Below the pieces are notes generated by a model. It saw only the letters and a list, made by a program, of their open reading frames with translations. It was not told the DNA's origin and made no database searches. Of a DNA stretch of 64,000 nt, positions 22,553 to 33,500 are shown one piece after another. The position numbers and the translations under genes were made by a program. Source of the DNA: Styela clava (lineage: Eukaryota; Chordata; Ascidiacea; Stolidobranchia; Styelidae). The stretch spans positions 23,023,383 to 23,087,382 of the forward strand of contig NC_135252.1 of the NCBI RefSeq assembly GCF_964204865.1. The letters run 5' to 3'. Position 1 is the stretch's first letter, and each line of letters begins with the position of its first letter.

Positions 22553-23335
22553 AAGTAAACGAATAACGAGAATTCATTAAGGGGGTAAACAACGAAGATG
22601 ACGTCATCAGATGTGACGTCATAAACGTTTGAAGAGAAGTCGCAAGAGAAGTTGACTTTCGCATTCAATAATATGATTAAAAAAATTTTGCTGTAAACAA
22701 AATTTGACCCCGTAATATTTCTCCAAATATAAAATTTCCGACAGGAACTCAAGAAGCATCAATCTGGAAGAAGCATCAAACCATTCTCAACAGACAAAAG
22801 CCTTTATTATAACAATTTGGTTTTGTTGGAGTACAGGTACCAAAATTTTCTTCGATCTGGTGCCGAGAGCAGGAATCGGAATTAAGTCGTTTTTAAATGA
22901 TTCGGAGTTTAAATGAACCGGTGTTTAGTGTATGTTCTTCCCGGGTTTATGACGCTCCCTTCAATTATCTAGTAGTTGCTGTCGAATCATTGCTGGTTGG
23001 GGTAGGGAGAAATCGGTTTCAAATTTTCAATACACAAAGAAGACATTAGAAGACTCTTATTTATTTTTGTGTTTCAAATATTTTCTACGCGGCCAGATTT
23101 TATTGTTTTTATGATTTATCGGAACACGTTTATATGACATTCGAACAGTTCATTTAACATTTAACTGGAGTTCTGCTGACATCACGATTTTCGGACCTCC
23201 TGAAGTATACGCACCAAAATGGAAACCTGAACTCAGGTTGTGTACCAGGTTAGGGTTCAGGTTGTGCGACATCTTGGTGCGTATACTTCAGGCGGACCCA
23301 ATTTTCATTTAATTTTCGTGCCCGTATATTATTTG
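22553..23335. other. Downstream flank of copy 2
   Basis: It contains a GACGTCATCAGATGTGACGT inverted motif at about 22600-22621 and a short palindromic MITE at 23193-23300 (arms CCTGAAGTATACGCACCAAA). Otherwise AT-rich, with no supported gene. Confidence 0.55.
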
Positions 23336-23659
23336 TAGGGCTGGGCATTTCGAATCAAATAGTAAATTATTCGAATCGGTTCAGACGAGAATTTTAATGT
23401 ACAGCCACGTCTGCAGGTTGAGGTTAATACCTCAATTTTTTTATTCATATCAAATTTTTGAAATACTGAAATAAAGACTCTTTTCTTCCGAGTGATTTAT
23501 TGATGAGTGATGGATTACGTGTTTTCACTGATTTATGTGTCTGGAGGACCATTAAACTAAACCGGCCGATACAACTACATATTTTCCAAGTATTCAATTC
23601 GAAAAAAAATATTCGATTCGACTCTGAAATCATAAGATATTGAAAAATGGCCTGCCCTA
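23336..23659. mobile_element. hAT-type MITE with 8-bp TSD
   Basis: This 324-bp element begins TAGGGCTGGGCATTTCGAAT and ends GGCCTGCCCTA. It is flanked by ATTATTTG on both sides (23328-23335 and 23660-23667). It is related to the MITE in intron 1 of copy 2. Confidence 0.9.
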
Positions 23660-23740
23660 ATTATTTGAGTACAAATCATATTATTATGAAAGCTGACGAC
23701 CCCTTTATTGAATACTGTTTTTTTTTTAATTAGTACTGTT

Positions 23741-23943
23741 GGTTCCATTACATTTGAACCCACGTACATTTGAACCCATGGCAATTGCACCTGTATGCTA
23801 TTGCACCTATGGAATTTTTTTTGTTTTTCGGATAGTTGAACCCATACTAACCCTAACCCATGGGTTTTAGCACCCGCATATAGATTGAACCCGTGGATAT
23901 ACGCATGGGTTCAAATGTACGTGGGTTCAAATGTACGGTCACC
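23741..23943. mobile_element. MULE-derived MITE with 9-bp TSD
   Basis: This 203-bp element is made of only the outer parts of the MULE termini: GGTTCCATTACATTTGAACC at the left, the TGCACCTGTATGCTATTGCA block, the CATATAGATTGAACCC block, and an inverted GGTGACCGTACATTTGAACC at the right. It is flanked by the perfect 9-bp repeat AGTACTGTT (23732-23740 and 23944-23952). It has no interior and must have moved using a transposase supplied by a full-length relative. Confidence 0.92.
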
Positions 23944-23952
23944 AGTACTGTT

Positions 23953-26109
23953 ATGTAGGCCTACAAATTGTATCTAATAAAAAAAGACTGGCATAATGGC
24001 CGTTTAAAGGCGCATTTACTTTCTCTAATACAGGTCATAACGCATGAGAAAGGGACTTTGAATTTATTAATATTGAATAACAAGAAAAAGAATTCCCCAA
24101 GGGTACTTTAAATCAGCGCAAAAGTCGGCAGGCTTCTGTTAGTAAATATTGTTCGACTTATTTTTTATTCATTTATTGTATGATTCAATGTTAGACTCCC
24201 TCATAAGTGACGCTGCTGGATAACAGTTACTGAGTACAAAAACGATCATAGCACGTCTATATGTCCAATAATTCATGTCGTACTTCTCTCAAAGTTATTT
24301 TAAACACTTCATGTCCGATTGTAGACACTTTCATCAAAATAAAATAATAATAAACTCAGTCCTTATTGACTTGATATTGACTCTTTTTTACGGAGCCCAC
24401 AATAAATTTACAAAAAATAAAAACACATTGTTATTTGCCGATTAATGTCCCTGAGTAAACCTAAATTACTGTTCGAAGTAAGTTCGCGTATTCCTGGACT
24501 GCATTATCGAAGAAAATGTGGTTTACCATTAGATACTATGTTATCGAATTCTTTTTTGCCTTCAAAATAATAGAAAATATAGCATCTTCGACTTAATTCA
24601 TGTCATTTTATAGAAACAAAATAAATACTTGGTCCGATAAAAAAATTTTTGGATGTGTAAAATATTAATCAGCAGTTTATTTTCTCACCATACTGAAAGC
24701 ACACTTGAGGTAAAAATTGCAATAAATAATTAAAAAGCATTTCAGAGTGAGGGGAGCCGCGAGGAACCATATTTGGTTATCGAGCAGCGGCAACCATTAA
24801 ATATGATACGAAAAAAAGAATTCAGCATAAAATCATACGGATTGTATAAATATTGATTAATATTTACAGGGAGTCCTCGGGTTACGACGGTCGCGACTTA
24901 CGCTGTTTCGAAGTTACGAACGCGAACTCCATAACGCTGTTTCGAGGTCACGAACGCACTCCATGAAAATATAAAAGATAATACTGTACTGTAATATCTA
25001 AGCCCTTAAACTGGATCATTGTGATCAAGAAAATCAGTGCTTTGGGCTCATTGGTCTTCGTCATTTACTTTTTGCATTATTTGTACATTTTATTACTGTA
25101 CCATACTTTACAATACAGTGCGATATGTATAGAGTAATTTATGTACTGTACAGTACAGTATAATGTTCCGATTTACATTGAAATTCGAGTTTCACCGCTT
25201 CTCAAGAACGGAACAACGTCGTAAGTCGAGGACTCCCTGTAATAGAAAAATTCGGGCTGCATTCGAAGTAAAACACTGTAATACAAGCTTAGGCATAAAT
25301 ATTGAGAATAGATAATTTTATATAAAATTGCGCTTTTTCAATAATCCATGGAATCCTAGTCATCAGCAACAGTGAAATGTTAATAACCAATAATACAACG
25401 CTACCGTCGTGTTGATGAGATTAATTCAGTTTTTGGTCACAATCTGCGGGTAGTACAAAAAACTTGAACTTTCAAAAAAAAAAAAAAACATCTAGACCTT
25501 TCGCAGTATGTGCTGTTGGGAATCGCTATCCCTTGCACTTGTACGCTTACGATGAAAATTACGTCGCCAATTAAAAACTGTAAACTTTTAAATATATGAG
25601 ATTCAAATCGAAATAAATTCGGCGCGCTATTCAATTTTTAACCAACTCAAATATTAGCAAACTCAAACAATAAAGTCGTTCAAATGTCTAAGATCAGGCC
25701 TTGCTAACTGGATATTGATCAACGAAGTGTACATTACAAATTCATTGACTCATAAGTACTCAATGTTCAGCGTCCTAATGTTCGATAGGTGAATTGTTTT
25801 TCGATGCACTGCCAGTCGTGACTGGAGATGTGGAGAAACACCAGTAAACGCTTAAAGGTACTTAAAAGGCAGGCTTCTGTTAGTAAATATTGTTCGACTT
25901 TTGTTTCTTTGTATGATTCAATGTTAGACTCTCTCATAAGTGACGCTTCTCGATAACCGTTACTAGTTTATCGCGTCGCTATTCACTCGCAAATCCATTA
26001 TTTTGTACACTTTCGGTACGTGAAAATATAAACTATCGACTAGTGACTGAATGTTGCTTTAACTTATAATGTAGAACGACTGTTATAGTAATAATTTATC
26101 CAATATCTT
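23953..26109. other. Intergenic DNA between copies 2 and 3
   Basis: It holds a pogo-like MITE (24867-25239) and a pair of ~100-bp direct repeats (about 24127-24236 and 25869-25967) sharing GGCAGGCTTCTGTTAGTAAA and a TCATAAGTGACGCT block. No protein-coding gene is supported. A run of 15 A at about 25475-25489 is the only notable homopolymer. Confidence 0.55.
24867..25239. mobile_element. Pogo/Tigger-like MITE with TA duplication
   Basis: This 373-bp element has inverted ends CAGGGAGTCCTCGGGTTACG and, from the right, CAGGGAGTCCTCGACTTACG. TA dinucleotides flank both sides. The interior has repeated TACTGTACAGTA palindromes. A second copy lies at 55710-56094. It has no transposase. Confidence 0.88.
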
Positions 26110-28065
26110 CTATATAACTTCAGTTTCAAAAGCTTGATTTGAGGTTCCAGTCAGTTCTTTGATTTGACTACTGGTTGCTATGCGCCTGGCAATAAACGCC
26201 CTCAAGTGGTACATGCCAAAGGTCAAACTGTGTAGCAACGGAACTGCGACGAAAACAGCCAGGATGCAAAGAACGATTGAAGTTACCGGCACTTTTTCCC
26301 AGTCTAGAGCATTTCTATAGAAAGAAGACATCACATCGGCAGCATGAATTATGTATGTGAATAAAACATAGGTTATTCCTATAAGCATTGGATATACGAA
26401 ATGAAGAAGCCTGACTGGGACTCTGCTCACGAAAAGATCGACTGTGACGAACACCGCGTTCAGCGCGTGGCGATGTATGTTGACTGCGGTTGAAGCCTTC
26501 GCCGTTGTTTTCACCAAAGCCCAGAATAAGATGGTGACTACGTAAGCAACGGTGGTGCTGACAGACCGAGTTGCCCATGATAATTTATGGAACCAGCGAA
26601 GATCACCTAGAAATAAGTAAATGATATTGATGAGTGGTGAAATTTAAAAGGTTCGGGCAGGTTATTATTCCGGACTAACAATTTTATTATCATCCAGAAT
26701 GATGTATCATGTATCGACCGGGATTGGAAAGATATTTGACCCGGTAAACCAACACAGAAGTATTATTACGTCATTATAACAAAACACTTGCCCCACTTTT
26801 TGGACTTGGTACGCTCTTGTGGTTACTTGAGTCCGCGCCGAATCGGCGACTTGAGTCGTCCAACGCTGCTGGGCAATATTGTAATAAATTGAATTACCTG
26901 AATCATGTTCGTCTAATTGAGAGTATCCATATATTGCAACAGACAATGATATTCCAAAATTGAAGACCATCAGCCATTCGTCCCAGTGGGAGAGGAAAAC
27001 GTAGTATGCCCAACCTCTTTCGTGTCCCGAGTATTCGATCGTTCCAAGGATAACCCAACCCGTCCAGTATAGAAACAGAATGATCCGGTAGACAATGAAA
27101 ATGATCTTCGAACGACCCCACTGGGAATGTATTTTTAAACAGGGTTAGAGAGAATGTAAGTTTCAATCCATCTTGTGACAGTGAACAGGGCTACGGCTTC
27201 ACTTACAGCGGGTGAATTCCCTTCTCCCTAAATTTTATACCCCTCATTTGAGGTGTCATACCACACTACACTTTCTCACTAAGTATAATTGCATTCAAAT
27301 ATATGAAGTATGGCATATTAACAATGCAGATCGTCTGCCAAATACATAACACATTTTAAATAGTTTTATCGCAAAATATTTACCACCGCCTAAATTTCGT
27401 AACACCCCCTTAAAATGAAAGGCTGGGGAACATACTCTACGAGAAAACATCCATTTTGCGATGGCCTGTGAAACTCGCATTCATATTCAAACAATCCAAT
27501 ACCCTAACCTATCCCTGTTCGAGATATCAGATGATAGCAGCCACAACGAGTCGCCTGGTTGATCATTTAAAAAAAAATCATATAATATTATATATAATTT
27601 TTCTTCTAGTTTGCTTAAAGTAAAGTCGCAAAAATAAAAAAAATATTGATGGAAAATTTTCAAGCCACCACCAATGCCGATAAAATTATAAACATTTAAG
27701 GAGATTTGTCTTTGCGAGACAATTAAAAAGTGGAAAAAATACCAAGAGAAACAAGATACATGTCAGTTATCGTTGCGAGAGAGATATTTAATAGATGAGT
27801 TTAAAATTTAAGTGAAGAAAATTTGGCCCTCCCTTAGTTTGTGCACCAAAATGGCGTACAATCCTAACCTGGTACACATAATATGTTCAGGTTGTGCGCC
27901 ATCTTGGTGCACATACTACAGGAGCACCGACAATATTGTAGCCAACTTTTGTTGCCTCATGTATCCAACTTACTAACGTACCTGTGATAGGTAGAACTCT
28001 CTCTTTGTGCAATCATCAAATCCAAAGTGTTTCAACTTGAATTCATAACCACAGCTGGTCGCCAT
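26110..28065 (-). CDS. Rolling-stone-like multi-pass membrane protein, copy 3 (intact)
   Basis: Three exons in frame give 267 residues: 27982-28065 (MATSCGYEFKLKHFGFDDCT, ends FYLSQ before GTACGT), 26898-27120 (WGRSKIIFIVYRIILFLYW to DEHDSG, donor GTAATT) and 26110-26606 (GDLRWFHKLSWATRS to stop). Exon phases match copy 2. Hydrophobic spans include IIFIVYRIILFLYWTGWVIL, VFNFGISLSVAIYGY, VAYVVTILFWALV, LLHFVYPMLIGITYVLFTYI and SIVLCILAVFVAVPLLHSL. These give a multi-pass topology without a cleavable signal peptide. The conserved family block NIHRHALNAVFVTVDLFVSR is present. A short palindromic MITE sits in intron 1. It is nearly identical in exon 3 to broken copy 1 but lies in opposite orientation, so a duplication with inversion is inferred. 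The role is inferred only from the family (membrane protein implicated in myoblast fusion in fly). Confidence 0.9.
27826..27924. mobile_element. Short palindromic MITE in intron 1 of copy 3
   Basis: The arms are TAGTTTGTGCACCAAAATGG and an inverted CATCTTGGTGCACATACTAC, with the centre CCTAACCTGGTACACA. It belongs to the short subfamily of the abundant palindromic MITE. Confidence 0.85.
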
Positions 28066-28399
28066 CTTAGAAAATTGAATCTCAAATATAATTTACTCAT
28101 TTGGGGATTAAGCAAATTCTAGATGTTGTCAAATAATAAAAATAAGTAATTTTAAACAGAGCAACGAACGCACGCGCATAACGTGCTTCCCGGGACGACT
28201 ACCCTATGCCCCCTTACACATGTCCCAGCATATGCTAGCACTGTCTAACACACCGCAAGAGTCGCTCAGTCAACTCAATTTTTTCTTTGAAAATCTTTTT
28301 TTGTCTGATATTCAAGAATACAAGTTCAATGAAAAAATGTCTAACTCCCGAATCCGACTTCACAACCCTGGGTTCGTTTCTATACCACCACCAACGTTC

Positions 28400-28467
28400 C
28401 TGTAATAAGTAGAAATCTACATTTGTGCAATCATCAAACCCAAAATGTATCAACTTCTTCTCGCCAT
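28400..28467 (-). pseudogene. Decayed duplicate of rolling-stone exon 1
   Basis: The sequence upstream (TTAGTTTTCTAAGATGGCG) and the end (FGFDDCT then FYLLQ) match exon 1 of copy 3, 335 bp away. It is 68 bp instead of 84, so 16 bp are missing near the start and the frame is broken. The donor reads CAG then GAACGT instead of GTACGT. It is an abandoned duplicate first exon, or a remnant of a further copy. Confidence 0.75.
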
Positions 28468-28838
28468 CTTAGAAAACTAAACCTCAAGTATAATCTACTA
28501 ACGTAAGTTAATAATACAAAATAAAATATTGTCGGCGAAGTCAGATGATTTGACGATGTTTTTTTTTCTTCGAATTACATTTTCAGGTTTATGTGAGCAG
28601 GGACGTAGCAAGAAAAATATTGAAGGTGAGGTTCTGTAATTTCTAATTGCAAAGTTAGGGTGTACAAGATGGCGGGTCCGACCGGATGGCAAACGTAGGT
28701 TTTCACGATTCTTAAAGGTCTAAAAAGCATTTCAAGCTACGAAAAATTGCTATGTATAATAGAGTGGAAAATGCATTTTACCGACCCTTTAAGCTTGCTT
28801 GAGCTCCGTACTTGAAGTCGTATTTTTCTGTACCACCC

Positions 28839-29118
28839 CATCGCAATTTATGCATGTACCATCACATAAAATACCCATTGGAATGCAAGAAAAATTTCTA
28901 AATTAATGAAAATTTAAGTTCAGTGTCTATTAAATAGGACTACTGATGTATGAAAAGACATGCAAAGCGACAACAAACCCATCGCAATTCATGCATGTTC
29001 CATCACATGAAATACCCATTGGAATGCAATAAAAATTTCTAAATTTATGAAAAATTGAGTTTAGTATCTACTAAATAAGACTACATATACAAAGAGACAT
29101 GCAAAGCGACAACATTCA
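28839..29118. repeat. Two-copy tandem duplication, 141-bp period
   Basis: Two adjacent copies share CATCGCAATT, the CATCACAT block, AATACCCATTGGAATGCAA and ACATGCAAAGCGACAACA. They differ by scattered substitutions and small indels. Confidence 0.85.
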
Positions 29119-29620
29119 TTGACTTTCTGTCTAATCGGCTTTTCTTCCTCCAGAGATAAATATAAAATCCTATCCTAACCTTTTATTACAAGCTAGAGAT
29201 AGAAATCAAGTTTCTCGAACACATTTCTCTTTATTACAAGCTCATTGCATCGCCTAATTTACTTTGACAGCTATGACTCAATTATGCTAACGAAGTATAA
29301 TACATCACAGCGACACAAGTCATGTTTCTATAAAAAGGAAATTCGTCATCGGTTAAAACAATTAAAGTTAAAAAATGAAGATAATTTGAAAGGCAATTTA
29401 CAGTTACTGGACACTACTTTTCTCATCAGTTAGCTCATATTCTACACAATTTTTATTTTTCGTTTAATAGTCGAATCATAGTTTTTCAAAAAAGACAAAT
29501 TATGGGCATGGCTGGGCTTACCATACGTTCTGGTTTAGCCTTTGAAGTCCCAATATTAGCAAGTTGTCTCAGCGTCCCAGCCAGTGGACCTAAATATCCC
29601 GGGTATGCGGTAGTCATAAG

Positions 29621-29866
29621 TATTTGGTACTGCTGTAGTATGCGAACCAATATGGCGGACACGTTGTGTCGTAGTATGTGTAACAGGTTAGGGTTAGGCA
29701 ATGATTTCAGGTACAAATACCACGGGAGTCACGTGGCTAATCCCCAAACCTATGGGCAGGGGGTATATTCACTAACACAAACTCGTTTTAGAACCAAAAT
29801 ACAGAAAATTGAAATAAAATTACGACCTAACCCTAATCTGGTACACATACTACGTTCCGGTGTCCG
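29621..29866. mobile_element. Palindromic MITE, long subfamily
   Basis: The left arm is GTAGTATGCGAACCAATATG, the TAACAGGTTAGGGTTAGG block and TACAAATACCACGGGAGTCA. The right arm is CTAACCCTAATCTGGTACAC then ATACTACGTTCCGGTGTCCG. It is a member of the most abundant element family in the window. Confidence 0.8.
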
Positions 29867-30425
29867 GAAGTATCGTTTTTTTTTATTTAACATTAATACA
29901 AAGTTGTTTTAACGGAGGCAGCCGATTAACCACTGAGTGGCGTACACTTCACTAATTCAGATAGAGAGCTAAATTGTTATATCATAGTAATGATATAAAG
30001 TATGAACCATACGTCGATTTAACACCCAACTGTAGACCTACTGTTATTAAAATTTCAAAATGCCGGAAACAAAATGAATTTTCCAATAACTTAAGCTGAG
30101 ACCAATAAAGGATATTTTAATAAGATTTACAGCTAATTTTGATGCCCAAAATCTACCCACAATTGTATGAAAGAGTTAAAACTATTATTAAAGGATGGAA
30201 ACGAGATTAACTTGTCCAATCAGCACTGTACCGTTTTCTTGCTTCTGGTATATGGTAAGCCTAAACATGGAGGTCTTTAACCTGTGATATTGACATAGCC
30301 AGGTCCGGCGCATTAACCACTAGGTCGCCACACCCACATCACGCCCATTTTTGTCAGGTTCTCAACTAATCCAAAACTAGCTTAGAATAATACTCGCATA
30401 TTATGGCGCCACAATTTTTTTGGAT

Positions 30426-30431
30426 TTTATT
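30426..30431 (-). terminator. Poly(A) signal of the peptide gene
   Basis: AATAAA on the minus strand, 85 bases downstream of the stop codon, a normal distance for a compact 3' UTR. Confidence 0.6.
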
Positions 30432-30515
30432 TGTGCAAGTTTCTGTTGTAAATAAAAAAAAGCAATAAAATGTAATGTTCGGTCTTTGTGGTCGTTCCGG
30501 CAATTAGTACATTGC

Positions 30516-33500
30516 CTACTGGAACAGCTCGACTTCGTAATTCTCGTTTCTCTGATCAGCCATGAGTTGTTGGAATTGTCCTGTAAATGAAAACAAATAA
30601 GTTATGGAAAATCAAAAATCGCTGGCATATTAAAAGAGCCCATTTGAATGTCAGGGTCAGGCATTAGTTAATTTGACGACAACTTGGCAGCTTATGGGCA
30701 CGAAGTAGCATATGATCGTATTTTTCGTTATTGTTGCAGCTTTGAAAAATCTGTTTTCTCGGCAACTAATGGCCCAATTTCCATTACTTATAAATAGAAA
30801 TTAATAAGAGCGTAATCAGTCCGAAATTGGATTGGGGGGGATTTGGGTGGGGTGAACAGCCAGATAAAAGTAGACACTGTTATCCAACAAAATCTTTAAC
30901 AATCGCATTAAAGACTTACTTCGCTGTCAAAGTTATCCGAGGTGCATAAGCCTACATTTTAATCTATATCGTTTGGTTCATTTAATGAAAGGATTATTAA
31001 TAACAAGCCAGTAAACGTCTGTTTTTTGGAGGAGGAGAGGGGGTTACTTATCAAAGAAACTATACCAAAAATTGCGGGAATGTGAAATCAAACCAAGGCA
31101 ACAGAAAGGGCCAATAAGAAAACCGGAAAGTAGTGACTGGAAGCATCTAGCGCTCATCAACAGCCTAAACTTAAAGGGGGAGGCTCTACCTTGGGCTACG
31201 CCTATGTAGAGATAGTCGACTTGGCGCCGATATTTTACTCTGATTTATTGTTGGTTTTATAATTTACAGACACATTATTAAAAATTCGGTACATTTCGTT
31301 TAACAATTTTTTGACATTTCGGTTGCAGTGAAAATCAATAAAGTTGGAGCTATTGATCCAATATTTCCCCTTCTATCAGTTCTACCCGAAATCAATCGTG
31401 TTGATGTTTATATTCTACGGGCACACCTTTATATGACAGTCGGTACAAGTCTTCCATCAATATAATAAACAAAAATGGGAACATAGGTCCAACCATTTAC
31501 CTTCCGACATGTCCACAATCGCATCCAGTCCTTTCTCGATCATTTCAGCATTCTCTCCTTTCTGGGAGGCGATTTCGTCAGCTAATAGTGATCTCACAAG
31601 CTGGTATTCCGCTTCGTCCTTGAAGAAAAAGGGAACACTAAGTGAGTACAATGGGAACATTGAATTGTTTCGTGTATAATTTAAATCGGTTTAGAAGAGA
31701 ATTCGTTACTCCCGTAGTATATGTACCAGGTTAGGCTTAGGTCATAATTTTATTCCGATTTTTCTTATTTTAGTTCTATTGCGAGTTCGGTGACTGTCTT
31801 CGTTAGCCAAGTAAATATACCCCTGCCCATAGGCTTCCGTCCCTTTACACAAACTTGATGTAAAAAAGCGAAAAAATTAGTTACCACAATATTGGTATAC
31901 ATACTTCTGGAGCGCCGAAAATTCGGGTTGGCTTACTTTAATGGCATTTCGTAGTGAGTTAATGGGAACGCAGGAAAGACCACGATACTCGGTACGCGTA
32001 AGTTGAACAGGATATCATATTCATATTTATCTCGGGAGAGAGGAAAGCCGATAAGACGGATTATTGATATGGCGAACCTCTTATTACTAATTTATGTCGG
32101 GTATGAGATTAGTCAATCAGTTATTTAATTGTTACATGAACTTGATGGTGGAGGAAGCTCTAATTAATTGGGTGATGAATAGGGCTGGGAATTTTCGAAT
32201 ATCTGACGATTTCAGAATCGAATCGAATATTTTTTTTAAAGAAAATTTCGAATACATGAGAAGATATGTAGTTGCATCGACTATTTTAATCGGCACTCCC
32301 GTAGCATGTGAACCAAGATGGCGGACACCGGACCGTATTATCAGTACCAGGTTACTGATAATTTCAGGTACAAATACTACGGGAGTTAGCTGGCTAGTCG
32401 CCGAACTCGTAATAGAACTAAAATAAGGAAAATTATGGCCTAACCTGGTACACATACTACGTTACGGTGTTCGCCATCTTGGTTCACATACTACGGGAGT
32501 ACTTTTTATTGTGATGGGTTCTTAAGACACATAAATTAGTGGGAACACGTAATCTATATTTCAGACAGCTCTCTGAGTGTCAACACGACACACAGTAAAA
32601 ACATGTTCCACCAATAACTCACTTGGAAGAGAAGAATCACATCTCAGAATTGCATGTTAAAAATACGATATGAATATAAAAAATTGAGGGATTCCCCTCA
32701 GATGGCGGCAATTCGTAATTCCCGTCGAATTCGAATTTTTACTATTCGATTCGAAATGCCCAGCCATAGTAATAGCATATCCCATGCCTCATGTTCAGCT
32801 TACCATAGCTTTGATTCTCCTCAATTCCTTTAAATCTTGATCTCCGACCAATCCGGCTACTGCTTTTGCACACCTGTGTAAAAAATGAACTTTATTAAGC
32901 TACAACGACTTATTTAACTGAGCATCGATTTAGTCGAAGATATGGGGGGCGTATCAGTCGTAATGCCACGTGACGACGCCACATGGTCAAATATATAAAA
33001 CCAGTAAGTTGAAGCTAATTGTGGAGGTAAAAGGCTAGACTACGGGGTGTCCGTAAAGTCCCTTTTCAATTTTGCTATTAAGTCAGTTCTCAATATATCT
33101 TGACCAGGTTTGTTGTTTTTATTCAGTAAATATTCAAGTTTTTCACTTCATTCAATACATCTGTGAGGACCAAAACAATTTATGGTATCAATAAATTCTC
33201 TTTGCAATTTTAAAATTTTTTAAAACTTTATGGACAATCTATACTTTTTCCACCTTTAGTTACTAAAAATTTAAAATTGATTGGTCACTTAGTTGTGGAG
33301 GAAGCGACCTTTTCGACAACACCAATTCTCGTTCCGTTATCACATATTCAAGCATCAATAAAATTTTCTTTTTTTTGCAAGTTTACTCCGAGACTGCAAA
33401 CCGCGGCTATGAAGTAAGTATGAAGAAATTTACAACTGAATTGTCTGTTGAGAAGGCTTAATCAATTTATTATGTTTTTTTTTTTTTGACAATTTGGACT

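Larger units (their letters stand above)
28468..30515. other. Intergenic DNA before the peptide gene 3' end
   Basis: It contains a 141-bp tandem duplication (28839-29118) and a palindromic MITE (29621-29866). The minus-strand peptide gene's likely poly(A) signal AATAAA sits at 30426-30431, 85 bases past its stop. The remainder is AT-rich with no supported gene. Confidence 0.55.

Noticed and set aside
31457..31500. Exon 3 of the peptide gene continuing to a stop (KWLDLCSHF) as the true C-terminus
   Set aside because: A GTAAAT donor at the end of SE followed by a good acceptor and an in-frame terminal exon at 30516-30580 with a nearby AATAAA is a better solution, though read-through as an isoform is not excluded.
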